Below, in pieces: positions 27,880 to 37,272 of a DNA stretch of 64,000 bases (positions are counted from its first letter, which is position 1; each line of letters starts with the position of its first letter). Under the pieces are notes generated by a model. The model was not told the DNA's origin and searched no databases. It saw nothing but the letters and a program-made list of their open reading frames with translations. A program made the position numbers and the translations under genes. Source of the DNA: Diplocloster agilis (GTDB lineage: Bacteria; Bacillota; Clostridia; Lachnospirales; Lachnospiraceae); the NCBI RefSeq assembly GCF_019042275.1, contig NZ_JAHQCW010000028.1, positions 17,676 to 81,675 on the forward strand. Reading direction: 5' to 3'.

Positions 27880-27926
27880 AAAAAACTGGGAGCCGGAACG
27901 GCTGTTCAAACAGTCCCAACTCCCAG
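27880..27926 (-). terminator. hairpin terminator outside IS66
   Basis: CTCCCAG (27920-27926) and CTGGGAG (27886-27892) form a 7-bp stem with inner pairing. On the minus strand a T6 run follows directly (27880-27885). It lies 33 bases past the stop of the rlmD-like tail at 27959 and could be that gene's original terminator. Confidence 0.65.
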
Positions 27927-27958
27927 AAATCCCTTGTTTTCTACACTTTTTCGCTATT

Positions 27959-28010
27959 CTATACTTTGACTTTTGACATCAATACTACGCACTCTACATG
28001 CGTTGCAATT
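27959..28010 (-). pseudogene. second rlmD-like C-terminal tail
   Basis: On the minus strand this reads ATHVECVVLMSKVKV and a stop. The HVE-x-V-x-L pattern and the end LMSKVK match the last residues of RlmD proteins (the intact one here ends HVETVTLLVRKP). Upstream the frame is not RlmD-like. I read it as an element boundary that once restored the rlmD C-terminus. Confidence 0.5.
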
Positions 28011-28209
28011 TCTCCATTATACTGCATAGCAAAAGTATCGCCCTTCAATAGTGCTGGGCTTTGTCACAAATTTCACTATTTCTCCGGTTTATCCCTTTCA
28101 GCAGTTTTTCACCCCTTTTTAAGAAAATTCACCCCTCTTGAACTAATTCGCCCCATACATATTTGCATAGTACGACAAAAATTTGCATTACACTCTTAAT
28201 TCTTCAGAT

Positions 28210-29146
28210 TTAAAATAATCTCAATTGCTCATCTCTAAAGGATTTCATTTTACGTTCAGTAATATTATCCTCTTCTCCCACCTCTCCAAAGAGAAGTGGT
28301 GATGTTGGATTATGCAACTGATAGTTTCTATTAACAATATTAATGTTATAATTTGCATAACAATATCTACATAGATTTTTACATGAATTATAGGCACCTA
28401 TATCAACACTTGCAACACATCCACATTCTTTCCTTTGATTCTGATCCTTCCCAACTTTAAGTGGACAGTTTCCTAAATATTCAAATAATTTTTTATCAAT
28501 ACAATGCGCATGATATATTTCATATTCGCTTAATTCAATTAGTTCTGAACACTTACATAGTTCAATGTCACATTGCTTTGCTATCTTTGAAAACCCCTCT
28601 GCAAGAATAAGCATATCCTCATTTTTAATTGTTTCTAATTTAAGTTCTTTTACATTATTGGCAGTATTTCCTATACATATCAACAAAACTGATAACACAT
28701 TTTTTTGTGTATCCCTTTAATAATCTTGCAAGCATTTCAAAATATTTAATATGCTTTTCTATTGTATATTTTTTATTTATCAAAATAGGGTCATATCTCC
28801 AAATGACTCTATCTGCTCCAATTTTATTTGACAAATCAATAAAACTTGGAATAATTACCTTTCTCTTGGACGGTAATGCCTGCTCTATCTCTTCACCATA
28901 AGGATTTATTGTAAACTGAAAGTAGTATGTGTATTTGTTTAATTCACCTAACCTTGATAGCATAGGTGATGGATTTTTTGTCCAAAAAACAATACCATCA
29001 ATCATATCCGGTGCCAGATTTATTTTACTGATTTGATGAATATTCATAGGATTTCTCACTAAAACAAATCCATTTTGTATTCTATTAAACAACCACTCCG
29101 AATAATAAGAAGGAATATCTGTCCGTCTACTAGCACTGATTATCAT
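28210..29146 (-). pseudogene. DUF1848 protein, split by a one-base frameshift
   Basis: The first frame (29146 to about 28668) starts MIISASRRTDIPSYYSEWLF and ends in SFVDMYRKYCQ. The second frame runs on from there to 28210. The intact DUF1848 protein at 61597-62544 reads SFLDPYTNIQG at that point. Removing one base from the AAA run at 28667-28669 would give SFVDMYRNTANN, restoring the alignment. The C-terminal part has CGCVASVDIGAYNSC and CRYCYAN, a CxxxCxxC-like cluster resembling radical-SAM iron-sulfur sites. This is either a true pseudogene or a sequence error. The function of DUF1848 is unknown. Confidence 0.75.
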
Positions 29147-29150
29147 AATC

Positions 29151-30004
29151 TCACCTCACTTCAATAAGCATTTGAGCACCTGAACATTTTTCCCAAGGTT
29201 CATACTCTTCTAATCCCCTTTGCATCGCGAAACAAATGTTCTTATTTTCATGCTTTTTCCCATATCTCTGGTTATCGTTTGTTATGCAATAATCAAAATA
29301 GTATCCTTGGGAAGTACAAGCTATTTCTTCTTGTTTAAGTTTCTGTACAAATTTTTTAAAATAATTTCTACCTCTGTAGCAACTATTTACATCATTTATT
29401 ATAATAATGAGCGGTTTATCTTTTTCTTTATGCCTCACAATTTTGTCTATTAATTCCTTAAAGAAAGTTTCAATTTGTCCTATTTGTTTCGTATTGTAAA
29501 AGTGCGAAATAACATATTGCAATATAATATCTCTTCATCCCTAAACTTTACACGCATATTATCTTTGTTTTTCACATATTCCCCTATCTCTTCATGTATC
29601 GGTCTCCATAATTCATTTTTATCAAATCCAAAATATGCTATCGTCTGAAGTGTTTCTTTTTCCTCGCAATACTTCTCAAAGGCCATCAAGTCTGGAGATG
29701 CTCCACATCCTATTGACAAAATATGTAGATCTTCGATTTCATTCAAACTTTCACTTTTTTTAATCAGATAATATATTTCACTAGCATATTTATATAAATA
29801 TGTACAAGCATAAAAATTAATTATATTTTTACAATTATAATCTCTTAAACCATCTGGATATCTTTTTGGATAATGAACCTGCTCTAAACATGATTTACAA
29901 CTTCCTGAACATTTTGTAGGATGCACACATTTCTTACATAAATACTTCGTATTTTCACTTTTGTATTCTTTGTTGCAATAATCAACAATTTTGTCTATTA
30001 GCAT
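29151..30004 (-). pseudogene. Cys-rich methyltransferase-like protein, split by a frameshift
   Basis: The frame from 30004 starts MLIDKIVDYCNKEYKSENT and has an N-terminal Cys cluster (YLCKKCVHPTKC, then CKSCLEQ). LHILSIGCGASPDL near residue 95 is like motif I of class I SAM methyltransferases, followed by FGFDKNELW (motif II-like). It leaves frame around 29520-29535. The other frame continues QYVISHFYNTKQIG, PLIIIINDVNSCYRG and ends IEVR at 29151. The gap to the DUF1848 gene is 4 bp, so the two form an operon. I do not recognise the exact family. Both neighbours carry single frame breaks. Confidence 0.6.
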
Positions 30005-30302
30005 AGTTGACTCCTTCTATATAGATATCCTGTTTTTATATTATTGAAGCACAAACCTCCTGAGCAAGGCATAACTCTTTATATTATATTTTTTAGATGC
30101 CCTTAATATTGGTTAAAGTCGTTGAGTATCCTTTTGCGGTAAAGTAATGTTTTTGCCTCGTGATTCATTTCCACCGACCAAAACTATTTTCCATATTCAC
30201 ACGGCGTTACCCCGTCCCCTTATCCGCAGGAACTTATCCTTACCATCTTCCGCAGAAACACAACTCCATTTCCCACCAAAATTCCCGCAAACCCGCATAG
30301 AA

Positions 30303-31670
30303 TCAAGGTTTCCGCACGAGAAGCGTAACGGTTTCCACATGCACCGTCCCCGGAAACATATCCACCCCTCCAGCCTTCACAACCCGATACCCTCTCTCCT
30401 GCAGCACCACCAAATCCCTCACCAAACTACTAGGCTTACAAGAAATATACACCAGCCTCTCCACCCCAAAATCAATAATCTTCTCCAACGCTCTGGGATG
30501 AATCCCATCCCTGGGCGGATCCAGCACGATCAGATCCGGCTTCTCCGCGATCTCATCCACAACCTTCAGCACATCCCCGGCTATAAACTCACAATTCTCA
30601 AGCCCATTCAGCCTGGCATTCACCTTAGCCGCCTCCACTGCTTCCTCGACGATCTCCACACCGATCACTTTCTTCGCCACCGGCGCCATCATCTGCGCGA
30701 TCGTACCGGTTCCGCTATACAGATCAAAGATCACCTTATCCTTCGTCTCCCCCACATACTCCCTGGCCTTCTCATACAGCACCTCAGCTCCCAGCGAGTT
30801 CGTCTGGAAAAACGAAAACGGCGATATCTTAAACTTCATCCCCAGCAGCTCTTCATAGAAATAATCCTGCCCATACAGCACATCCGTTCCATCGTCCCGG
30901 ATTACATCCGCCACGCTTTCATTCACCGTATGCAGAATGCCGGCGATCCGGCCCTTCAGCTCCCCATCCTGATCTATTTTAAGCAATCCTTCCTTCCACT
31001 TCCCGAGCCCGGCCACATCTTCCGCAGCCGTAACCAGATCCACCAATATTTCTCCTGTCTTAACCCCTTTTCTCACCAGCAGATGCCGCAAACATCCACT
31101 GTGGCTCATCTTATGATAAAACTGCGTCCCCTCCTCCCGGAACACATCCAGGCTCCACCTTAAGATTTTCCGAAAATCCTCATCCACAATCCGGCATCCA
31201 TCCACCGTCACGATATCATAGAAGCTCCCCCGCCGATGCATCCCCAGTGCCAGCGGGCCATCTTTCACCTCATCGCCAAAGGAGAACTCCATCTTGTTCC
31301 GGTAACCGAACTGCTTCGGGCTCCCTAAGATTCCCTCGAACTCATAGTCCTCACAGACCGAATCCAGCAATTCCTTCACCTGGCCCTCTTTTATCTTCAA
31401 CTGCTCCTCATAGGGCAGCGTCTGATAATTACAACCACCGCACAGCCCATAATGCCCGCAGGCCGCATCTATCTCCATTGGGGAAGGCTTTAACACTTCC
31501 AGAAGCCTTCCCTCGCATTTTCCTTTTCTGATTTTATTCACGGCAAACCGAATGGTCTGACCGGGAATCGCGTTTTTTACAACGGCCCGTTCCCCATCCG
31601 CTATTACCATTCCCTTATTCGGAAATATTACTTTTTCAACAACGCCTTCACAGATCTGTCCCTTTTTCAT
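30303..31670 (-). CDS. rlmD: 23S rRNA (uracil-1939-C5)-methyltransferase
   Basis: A 455-residue RumA/RlmD-family enzyme that methylates a uracil of 23S rRNA with SAM. An N-terminal TRAM domain (about 1-60) is followed by the iron-sulfur Cys set CGHYGLCGGC (Cys71, 77, 80, with a later Cys in VDGCRIV). The SAM site is DLYSGTGTIAQ, then LDPPRDG, and the nucleophile lies in YISCKPSSL. The C-terminal HVETV carries the general-base Glu. The protein is complete. Diverged copies of its 3' end at 18.3 and 28.0 kb mark it as the chromosomal anchor of the island. RlmD, RlmCD and TrmFO-type paralogues cannot be separated with certainty. Confidence 0.9.
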   Translation of the reverse strand: MKKGQICEGVVEKVIFPNKGMVIADGERAVVKNAIPGQTIRFAVNKIRKGKCEGRLLEVLKPSPMEIDAACGHYGLCGGCNYQTLPYEEQLKIKEGQVKELLDSVCEDYEFEGILGSPKQFGYRNKMEFSFGDEVKDGPLALGMHRRGSFYDIVTVDGCRIVDEDFRKILRWSLDVFREEGTQFYHKMSHSGCLRHLLVRKGVKTGEILVDLVTAAEDVAGLGKWKEGLLKIDQDGELKGRIAGILHTVNESVADVIRDDGTDVLYGQDYFYEELLGMKFKISPFSFFQTNSLGAEVLYEKAREYVGETKDKVIFDLYSGTGTIAQMMAPVAKKVIGVEIVEEAVEAAKVNARLNGLENCEFIAGDVLKVVDEIAEKPDLIVLDPPRDGIHPRALEKIIDFGVERLVYISCKPSSLVRDLVVLQERGYRVVKAGGVDMFPGTVHVETVTLLVRKP

Positions 31671-31732
31671 CCGAACCTCCTACGGTGCTTTTATCCTATC
31701 TTTACCTACACACATACCCATCCCCGGCATAC

Positions 31733-31760
31733 AAAAAGGCTGCTTTTAAAGGCAGCCTTT
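31733..31760. terminator. bidirectional hairpin terminator
   Basis: AAAGGCTGC (31735-31743) pairs with GCAGCCTTT (31752-31760). On the minus strand the stem is followed by TTTTTG. It lies 19 bp past the stop of the small membrane protein. Confidence 0.75.
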
Positions 31761-31778
31761 CAAACTCGCTTCTGTACT

Positions 31779-32042
31779 TTATTCCCCTGCCGGCTCGTCA
31801 TCTTCATCATCGAAGAAATCGTCATCCAGGTCATCATCAAAATCATCTTCAAAATCTTCCAGATAATCGGGAGTGAAGAAACGGTAAACTGCGTATGCGA
31901 TCGCCGCAACTGCTGCTATCGCTCCGATAATCGCCAGTACCCAAAGCACCGTATTTTTGCTCTTATCTTCTTCCTTCTTGTGTAACAGCTCGTTTAATTT
32001 CGTTGTAGCCAATAAGTCTTCCATTTTGTTTTTTCCGCACAT
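31779..32042 (-). CDS. small membrane protein with acidic C-terminal tail
   Basis: An 87-residue protein. A charged N-terminus (about 1-30) precedes one hydrophobic segment, VLWVLAIIGAIAAVAAIAYA (about 33-52). The tail is almost purely Asp/Glu/Phe (about 60-87). Such proteins are common in Lachnospiraceae and have no assigned function. The start could also be the Met at codon 7. It is followed by a terminator and is probably a single-gene unit. Confidence 0.65.
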   Translation of the reverse strand: MCGKNKMEDLLATTKLNELLHKKEEDKSKNTVLWVLAIIGAIAAVAAIAYAVYRFFTPDYLEDFEDDFDDDLDDDFFDDEDDEPAGE

Positions 32043-32295
32043 GCCTACACACGTCCTTTCCTTTTTATTGTTCCTTGGTGGAACATAATGGAGCCGTTTG
32101 GAAACAAAGTTTCCGAAAAGTCTGCTTCCTTCCGGGATCCTTATACGGCAATATCCATCTTCTCATCGGAATTATTATACCACGAGTTTTCCGTTTTTAC
32201 TATAGTTTTATACCTTTATTTAACATTACTGTAAACCTTTGCTTATTCCAAGCTCACCCTTAACCGTAAATCTTTGTCATAATCCACCCGATGAG

Positions 32296-32320
32296 TATTG
32301 ATATCGTAAATATTGATATC
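32296..32320. repeat. direct repeat TATTGATATC in a 330-bp intergenic region
   Basis: TATTGATATC occurs at 32296-32305 and 32311-32320, 15 bp apart. A short GC stem (AGCGC-n-GCGCT) follows at about 32329-32341. The repeat lies downstream of pcrA in the 32043-32373 gap, where I see no gene. The spacing could suit a regulator binding site or be chance. Confidence 0.3.
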
Positions 32321-32373
32321 ATAATAGCAGCGCGTCAGCGCTTACTAAAACGATAATAAAATAGTATACCCAA

Positions 32374-34584
32374 TTACACCTTCTTTAATTTGGCAAACGA
32401 AGCAAACATCTTTTTCCGCCCGGCGCTTTCAAAATCCACGGTAACCTCATAATCCTTTCCGCCCTCGACAATGGCCGCCACCACGCCGCGTCCGAATTTG
32501 ATATGCTGCACCGTATCGCCCACGCCATAATCCAGCCCTTCCGATTTTTTAACCGTGAACTGCCGGGGCTCGAACGCCTTTGATTTAAATGCCGTTTTTG
32601 CCGCGGCGTAAGCCGCATTTTTCTGTGCTTCCTTGAGCTTGTCCGTTTTATGTCCGGCGGATTCCATCAATAACGACGGCACTTCCTTAATAAATCTGGA
32701 TACCGGATTATACTGCACCTCGCCCCGCACCAATCTTTGTCTGGCGCACGTCAGGTACAGCTTCTTCATGGCCCGGGTCATCCCCACGTAACAGAGCCTG
32801 CGCTCCTCCTCGATCTCCTTCTCCGGGTCATCCGAATGAAGGGACATATAACTGGGGAACAGCCCTTCCTCCATCCCGGTCAGATACACATTGGGAAATT
32901 CAAGCCCCTTCGCGCTATGTAAAGTCATCAACACCACATAATTGCTGCCTTCCTCCAAGCTGTCGATATCCGCCACCAGGGCCACTTCCTCCAGAAATCC
33001 GCTGAGAGTCGGCGACTCCGCGCTCTCCTCATAAGTAACCACCTTATTGACCAGCTCTTCGATATTCTCGATCCGTCCCTGGGCCTCTTCCGTATCCTCC
33101 GCCACCAGATCCCGGACATAACCCGTCTCATCGATGATCTCTTTCAGCAGTTCCGACACAGACAAAAACGGAAGCTTGCTGCGAAGCGTCTGGATAAATA
33201 ATACAAATGGCTTCACTTTGGACGCGCTTCTGCTAAGCGCCGGAATCTCATCCGCCAGCTTAAGCGCGTCGTAAAAGCTCATCTCATGCTCGTCCGCATA
33301 ATCCTGGATGCGTCCCAGCGTAGTCGCGCCGATCCCCCGTTTCGGGACATTGATGATCCGCCGTACCGCCAAGTCATCCAATGCGTTGTCGATCGTCTTC
33401 AGATAAGCCAGCAGATCCTTGATTTCCTTTCTGGCATAGAAGTTCACGCCGCCCACCAGCTTATAGGGAATCCCGGCAAATACCAGCTTCTCTTCAAACA
33501 CACGGGACTGGGCGTTCGTCCGGTACAGCACAGCGCAGTCACTGTACTCCCCTTCCCCCTCCCGCACCTTGGAAGCGATATCTCCCACTACGAACTCCGC
33601 TTCCTCAAAGCTGGTCTGGAACTGGTGAAAGAGGATCGGCGTGCCCTCTTCATTCTCGGTCCACAGGGTTTTCGCCTTACGGCCCGTATTGTTTCGGATC
33701 ACTTCATTGGCCGCGTTCAATATATTCTGGGTAGAGCGGTAATTTTGCTCCAACTTGATTACCTTCGTGTCGGCAAACGCCTTTTCAAAGTTCAGTATAT
33801 TTTCAATATTCGCTCCCCGGAACTTGTAAATGGACTGGTCGTCATCGCCGACGACACACAGATTGTGATACTTGCGGGCCAGCAGATGTATCAGTTGGAA
33901 CTGAGCCCCGTTGGTATCCTGGTACTCATCCACCATCAGGTACCGGAACCGCTCATGATAATAGTCCAGCACATCCGGACAAGTCTGGAACAGCTCCACC
34001 GTCTTCATAATCAGATCGTCAAAATCTAACGCGTTGTTGCTTTGCAGCTGCCTTTGATATTCTTTATAAGCCTCCGCGATCTTTTTCTTACCAAAATCCC
34101 CCAGCACGTTCAGCTCGAATTCCATCGGATTGACCAGCTCATTTTTCGCCGACGATATTGCGGCCAGCAGGGAACGTTCCTTATAAATCTTCGTATCGAT
34201 ATTTAATTTCCTGCATACTTCCTTCATCAGGCTCTTCTGGTCATCCGAATCATAGATGGTAAAACTGGTTCCGTATCCGATCCGGTCTATATAGCGGCGC
34301 AGGATGCGCACACACAAAGAATGGAAGGTGCTCACCCAGACACTGTCCGCCCCGAATCCCACCAGCTGATCCACCCGCTCTCTCATCTCGCCCGCGGCCT
34401 TGTTGGTAAAGGTAATGGCCAGGATGTTCCAGGGATTGACATGCTGTTCCTCGATCAGGTACGCGATCCGGTGGGTCAAAACTCTCGTCTTCCCTGAACC
34501 GGCCCCGGCCAGGATTAGAAGCGGTCCCTCCGTATGGAAAACCGCCTCTCTTTGCTGCTCATTTAATGTATCATAAATACTCAT
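32374..34584 (-). CDS. pcrA: ATP-dependent DNA helicase PcrA/UvrD
   Basis: A 736-residue 3'-5' SF1A helicase used in repair and rolling-circle replication. It has the N-terminal LNEQQREAV Q motif, AGAGSGKTRVLTHRI (Walker A), AITFTNKAAGEMRER (Ia), YLMVDEYQDTN (II), VVGDDDQSIYKFRGA (III), LEQNYRSTQNIL (IV), TLHSAKGLEF (V) and YVGMTRAMKKLYLT (VI). The C-terminal Tudor-like DTVQHIKFGRGVV is typical of PcrA. The length is normal. It is the housekeeping helicase, distinct from the GajB-like one at 13 kb. Confidence 0.95.
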   Translation of the reverse strand: MSIYDTLNEQQREAVFHTEGPLLILAGAGSGKTRVLTHRIAYLIEEQHVNPWNILAITFTNKAAGEMRERVDQLVGFGADSVWVSTFHSLCVRILRRYIDRIGYGTSFTIYDSDDQKSLMKEVCRKLNIDTKIYKERSLLAAISSAKNELVNPMEFELNVLGDFGKKKIAEAYKEYQRQLQSNNALDFDDLIMKTVELFQTCPDVLDYYHERFRYLMVDEYQDTNGAQFQLIHLLARKYHNLCVVGDDDQSIYKFRGANIENILNFEKAFADTKVIKLEQNYRSTQNILNAANEVIRNNTGRKAKTLWTENEEGTPILFHQFQTSFEEAEFVVGDIASKVREGEGEYSDCAVLYRTNAQSRVFEEKLVFAGIPYKLVGGVNFYARKEIKDLLAYLKTIDNALDDLAVRRIINVPKRGIGATTLGRIQDYADEHEMSFYDALKLADEIPALSRSASKVKPFVLFIQTLRSKLPFLSVSELLKEIIDETGYVRDLVAEDTEEAQGRIENIEELVNKVVTYEESAESPTLSGFLEEVALVADIDSLEEGSNYVVLMTLHSAKGLEFPNVYLTGMEEGLFPSYMSLHSDDPEKEIEEERRLCYVGMTRAMKKLYLTCARQRLVRGEVQYNPVSRFIKEVPSLLMESAGHKTDKLKEAQKNAAYAAAKTAFKSKAFEPRQFTVKKSEGLDYGVGDTVQHIKFGRGVVAAIVEGGKDYEVTVDFESAGRKKMFASFAKLKKV

Positions 34585-34626
34585 ATTGTACCGCCTGTCG
34601 TTCTCATTTTTTCATTTCGTATCTAA

Positions 34627-35616
34627 TCAAACCAGCTTCTGGCCGCAGTTCGGGCAGAAATTCGCGCCGTTCGTCTTCGTTCCGCAGTTCGGGCAGAAAT
34701 TCGGGGCCGCGCTATTTGAAGGCTGGCCAGGATTGGCCTGCTGGCCTTGCTGGGTATTTCCCTGCCCGGACCCGTACTGGCCCATCTGGTTCACCATCTG
34801 CTGTCCCATCATCATGCCCATCTGCAGCCCCACCATATCGGACGCCGGACTTGATCCGTTCTTCCCATTCGCCATGGCATCCACCATGCCCATCTGGGTA
34901 TAGCGGTTCATATCGCCGACCATGCTCTGGGACGCCGCCTTCTCCGCCATCTTCTGCACCTGCTCCGGGTAGGAGAAGCTGGAAATAGCGAATCCGGTGA
35001 TGCCGATGCCGATCTTCTGCATTTCCATATCCAGATCCTCACAGATTCCTCTGGAAATATCAAACGCGTTGGCCTGAAGATTGAACATATCCTTGCCTTC
35101 CCGCACGATCCACTTCATCAGTACCTGATCCAGCATGGAGATCACCCGCTCTTTGACCTCGTCAATCGTAAACATAACCTTCACTCCGGCTATCTTCTCG
35201 ATCAGCACCAGCGCGTCCGCCACCTTGCAGTTAAAAGTGCCAAAAGCCCGGATCGGCATGCCGCCGGGCAATCCCGGAGCCGGTATATTGATCGCGTTCT
35301 TCGTACCCCATTTTACGGTAATTTCCTTCGTGTTGATAAATAAAACCTCGGCCCGCATACCGCTGTTGAACCCAAAGCGGAAGCCTTTCAGCGTGGACAG
35401 AAACGGAACGATCTGGGTCTCCACATCAAAGCTGCCCTCGTCCTCGAACACGCCCTCCACTTTACCATTAAACATGAAAATGGCATCCTGGCCCTGGCGG
35501 ATGATCAGTTTACTGCCCTTCTTGATCTCATCGTTTTTCCATTTACAAAACAGGACGTCGTCCCGGTATTCTTCCCATTCAACTACATTCGATAACTGAT
35601 TGCTAAATAATCCCAT
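34627..35616 (-). CDS. SPFH-domain protein with C-terminal zinc ribbon (YdjI-like)
   Basis: About 329 residues. The frame is open from 35691, but GGGAGG 8 bases before the ATG at 35616 (MGLFSNQLSNVVEW) and the family start fix it there. An SPFH/virion-core-type domain (about 20-220) is followed by a Met/Gln/Gly-rich linker and a double zinc ribbon, NFCPNCGTKTNGANFCPNCG, at the end. It follows the PspA gene on the same strand. In B. subtilis the ydjF (PspA) to ydjI genes form an envelope-stress operon, and YdjI recruits PspA to the membrane. The same role is likely here. Confidence 0.85.
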   Translation of the reverse strand: MGLFSNQLSNVVEWEEYRDDVLFCKWKNDEIKKGSKLIIRQGQDAIFMFNGKVEGVFEDEGSFDVETQIVPFLSTLKGFRFGFNSGMRAEVLFINTKEITVKWGTKNAINIPAPGLPGGMPIRAFGTFNCKVADALVLIEKIAGVKVMFTIDEVKERVISMLDQVLMKWIVREGKDMFNLQANAFDISRGICEDLDMEMQKIGIGITGFAISSFSYPEQVQKMAEKAASQSMVGDMNRYTQMGMVDAMANGKNGSSPASDMVGLQMGMMMGQQMVNQMGQYGSGQGNTQQGQQANPGQPSNSAAPNFCPNCGTKTNGANFCPNCGQKLV

Positions 35617-35691
35617 TTGTTTATCCTCCCAATGGACTTTGAAAAGGATGTCCCGCATAGACATCCTTTCGTTTGAACGCTGTGATTCCAT

Positions 35692-36381
35692 TTACAACCC
35701 AAGCTTTGTCTTCAGCGCCGCCATCTCATCGTCAACGGCCGGATCTGAGGAAGAAGGGCTGTCGTATTTACTCATAAGATCGTCTATATCGTTTTCTGCA
35801 GAGCTCTCATTTAATTCCGCCATCGCGTTGGCTTCATCCAACATCCGGTTTGCTTTCGCTTCCATCCTTCCGAACGCGGATAGCGTATCGGAAGCCTTGT
35901 TGGCGCTGGCGCCCAGTTCATTTAATTTCTGCTGTGTCCTGGCCACTTTCATTTTCGCCTTGATCGCGTCTCTTCTGGCGTTCAGATCATTGATGTCCGT
36001 GACCAGCTTGTCATGCATATTGCGCATTTTCGCCGCGTTGTCAGCCGCCATCCGGTAACTCTGCTCCAGCGTGTTCTGTTTTTCTGTCAGGGATGCCTTC
36101 TTGGCCAGGAAAGTCCTGGCGTCATTCTCATTGCCGGCGATCAGGGCTTTTTCCGCGTAGCTCTGCATTTTGGCGGCTTCCGCTTTGCATTCATCCAGTT
36201 CTCTGGCGGCGCGTTTCTCCTCCGCCATCACTGCGGCGGTCTCGGCTTTCACCTTGCCCAGATCGCTCTGCGCCTCCCGCAGATACTGATCGATCATCTT
36301 CTCCGGATCCTCCGCTTTATCTAATAACGCATTGATATTCGCAGACATGATGTCCGTGAACCGTTTTAAAATTCCTGCCAT
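35692..36381 (-). CDS. pspA: phage-shock protein A family (PspA/IM30)
   Basis: About 229 residues, mostly long alpha-helical coiled coil, beginning MAGILKRFTDIMSANINALL, a typical amphipathic PspA N-terminus. AAGGAGG stands 7 bases before the ATG at 36381; the longer frame to 36426 would run into the -10 box. The protein binds stressed membranes and forms scaffolds in the family. It is first of a two-gene operon with the SPFH protein, which starts 75 bp further on. Confidence 0.88.
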   Translation of the reverse strand: MAGILKRFTDIMSANINALLDKAEDPEKMIDQYLREAQSDLGKVKAETAAVMAEEKRAARELDECKAEAAKMQSYAEKALIAGNENDARTFLAKKASLTEKQNTLEQSYRMAADNAAKMRNMHDKLVTDINDLNARRDAIKAKMKVARTQQKLNELGASANKASDTLSAFGRMEAKANRMLDEANAMAELNESSAENDIDDLMSKYDSPSSSDPAVDDEMAALKTKLGL

Positions 36382-36425
36382 ATCATTATCCTCCTTATGC
36401 GGTGTGTAAGAATTATATTTTCTCA

Positions 36426-36454
36426 ATTATAATACAAAACCCTCCACATGTCAC
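36426..36454 (-). promoter_or_regulatory. promoter of the pspA operon
   Basis: On the minus strand -35 GTGACA (36449-36454) and -10 TATAAT (36426-36431) are separated by 17 bp. This matches a sigma-A promoter with one mismatch in the -35. No extracytoplasmic-sigma-type element is obvious. Confidence 0.7.
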
Positions 36455-36549
36455 GGTAATAAAACAAAAAATAGATTCCGCTTCGCGGATGCCGGCGCAA
36501 GCCCTCCGTACTCACAGCCAGGAAAAATAAAACAAAATCTGACTTTTAC

Positions 36550-36578
36550 TTGCCATCTAGTTTTCAATACTATATAAT
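36550..36578 (+). promoter_or_regulatory. promoter of the DUF1836 gene
   Basis: -35 TTGCCA (36550-36555) and -10 TATAAT (36573-36578) are 17 bp apart. They lie 52 bp upstream of the DUF1836 ATG, which has AGGAGG before it. The promoter diverges from that of pspA. Confidence 0.7.
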
Positions 36579-36630
36579 GTGTCTTGTAGAGTTGTATTAA
36601 GCCGATATAAACACGGTACAGGAGGACAAT

Positions 36631-37248
36631 ATGACAATTGATACGAATGATATGCTGAACAGTATTCTGGAGAGCTTGTCACGTATAAGTTATATAAAAT
36701 TAGAAGACATACCCAATATTGATCTGTACATGGATCAGGTAACTACTTTCATGAACAGTCACCTGGCCTCATCCAAGCGAAACCCCGATGATAAGATCCT
36801 GACCAAGACCATGATCAATAATTATGCGAAGAATCAGCTGCTGCCCCCTCCGGAGAAAAAGAAATACTCCAAAGAGCACCAGCTGCTGCTGATTTTCATT
36901 TACTACTTCAAAAATATACTGTCGATCCAGGATATCCAGGATCTGTTATTTCCCATCACCCGCGACTTTTTCCATCCGGGTAAGGATTCCGGCGATTACG
37001 ACATCAAATCCATTTATCAGGAAGTATTCAGCCTGGAAAAGGGCCAGATCGAATTCCTGAAACAGGATATCATTGATAAATTCAAACATGCACAGGAAAC
37101 TTTCCCTGAAGCGGAAGCGACAGACCAGGAATTCCTCAGAACCTTCTCCTTTGTCTGCATGCTGAGCTTTGATGTCTATGTCAAAAAGATGATTATTGAG
37201 AAATTAATCGATTCTCTTCCGAAGGAAAATGGAAAAGACAAAAAATAG
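36631..37248 (+). CDS. DUF1836 domain protein, probable regulator
   Basis: A 205-residue DUF1836 protein, a family found in Firmicutes with a MerR-like helix-turn-helix. Key stretches are LTKTMINNYAKNQLLPPPEK (DNA-binding part, about 68-87) and YSKEHQLLLIFIYYFKNILS, followed by a helical C-terminus. AGGAGG lies 5 bases before the ATG. It stands alone, with its own promoter and a terminator behind. Targets are unknown. Confidence 0.85.
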   Translation: MTIDTNDMLNSILESLSRISYIKLEDIPNIDLYMDQVTTFMNSHLASSKRNPDDKILTKTMINNYAKNQLLPPPEKKKYSKEHQLLLIFIYYFKNILSIQDIQDLLFPITRDFFHPGKDSGDYDIKSIYQEVFSLEKGQIEFLKQDIIDKFKHAQETFPEAEATDQEFLRTFSFVCMLSFDVYVKKMIIEKLIDSLPKENGKDKK

Positions 37249-37272
37249 TGATCTAATTATGTGAGAAGGTCT

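Noticed and set aside
28667..28669. Programmed ribosomal frameshift in the DUF1848 gene
   Set aside because: No slippery heptamer with a downstream structure is evident, and the intact paralogue needs no shift.
30147..31163. Open frame of 338 codons on the plus strand
   Set aside because: It is antisense to rlmD, is rich in His/Pro/Arg of unnatural composition, and has no ribosome site.
33286..34029. Open frame of 247 codons on the plus strand
   Set aside because: It lies wholly antisense to pcrA, with no family match or ribosome site.
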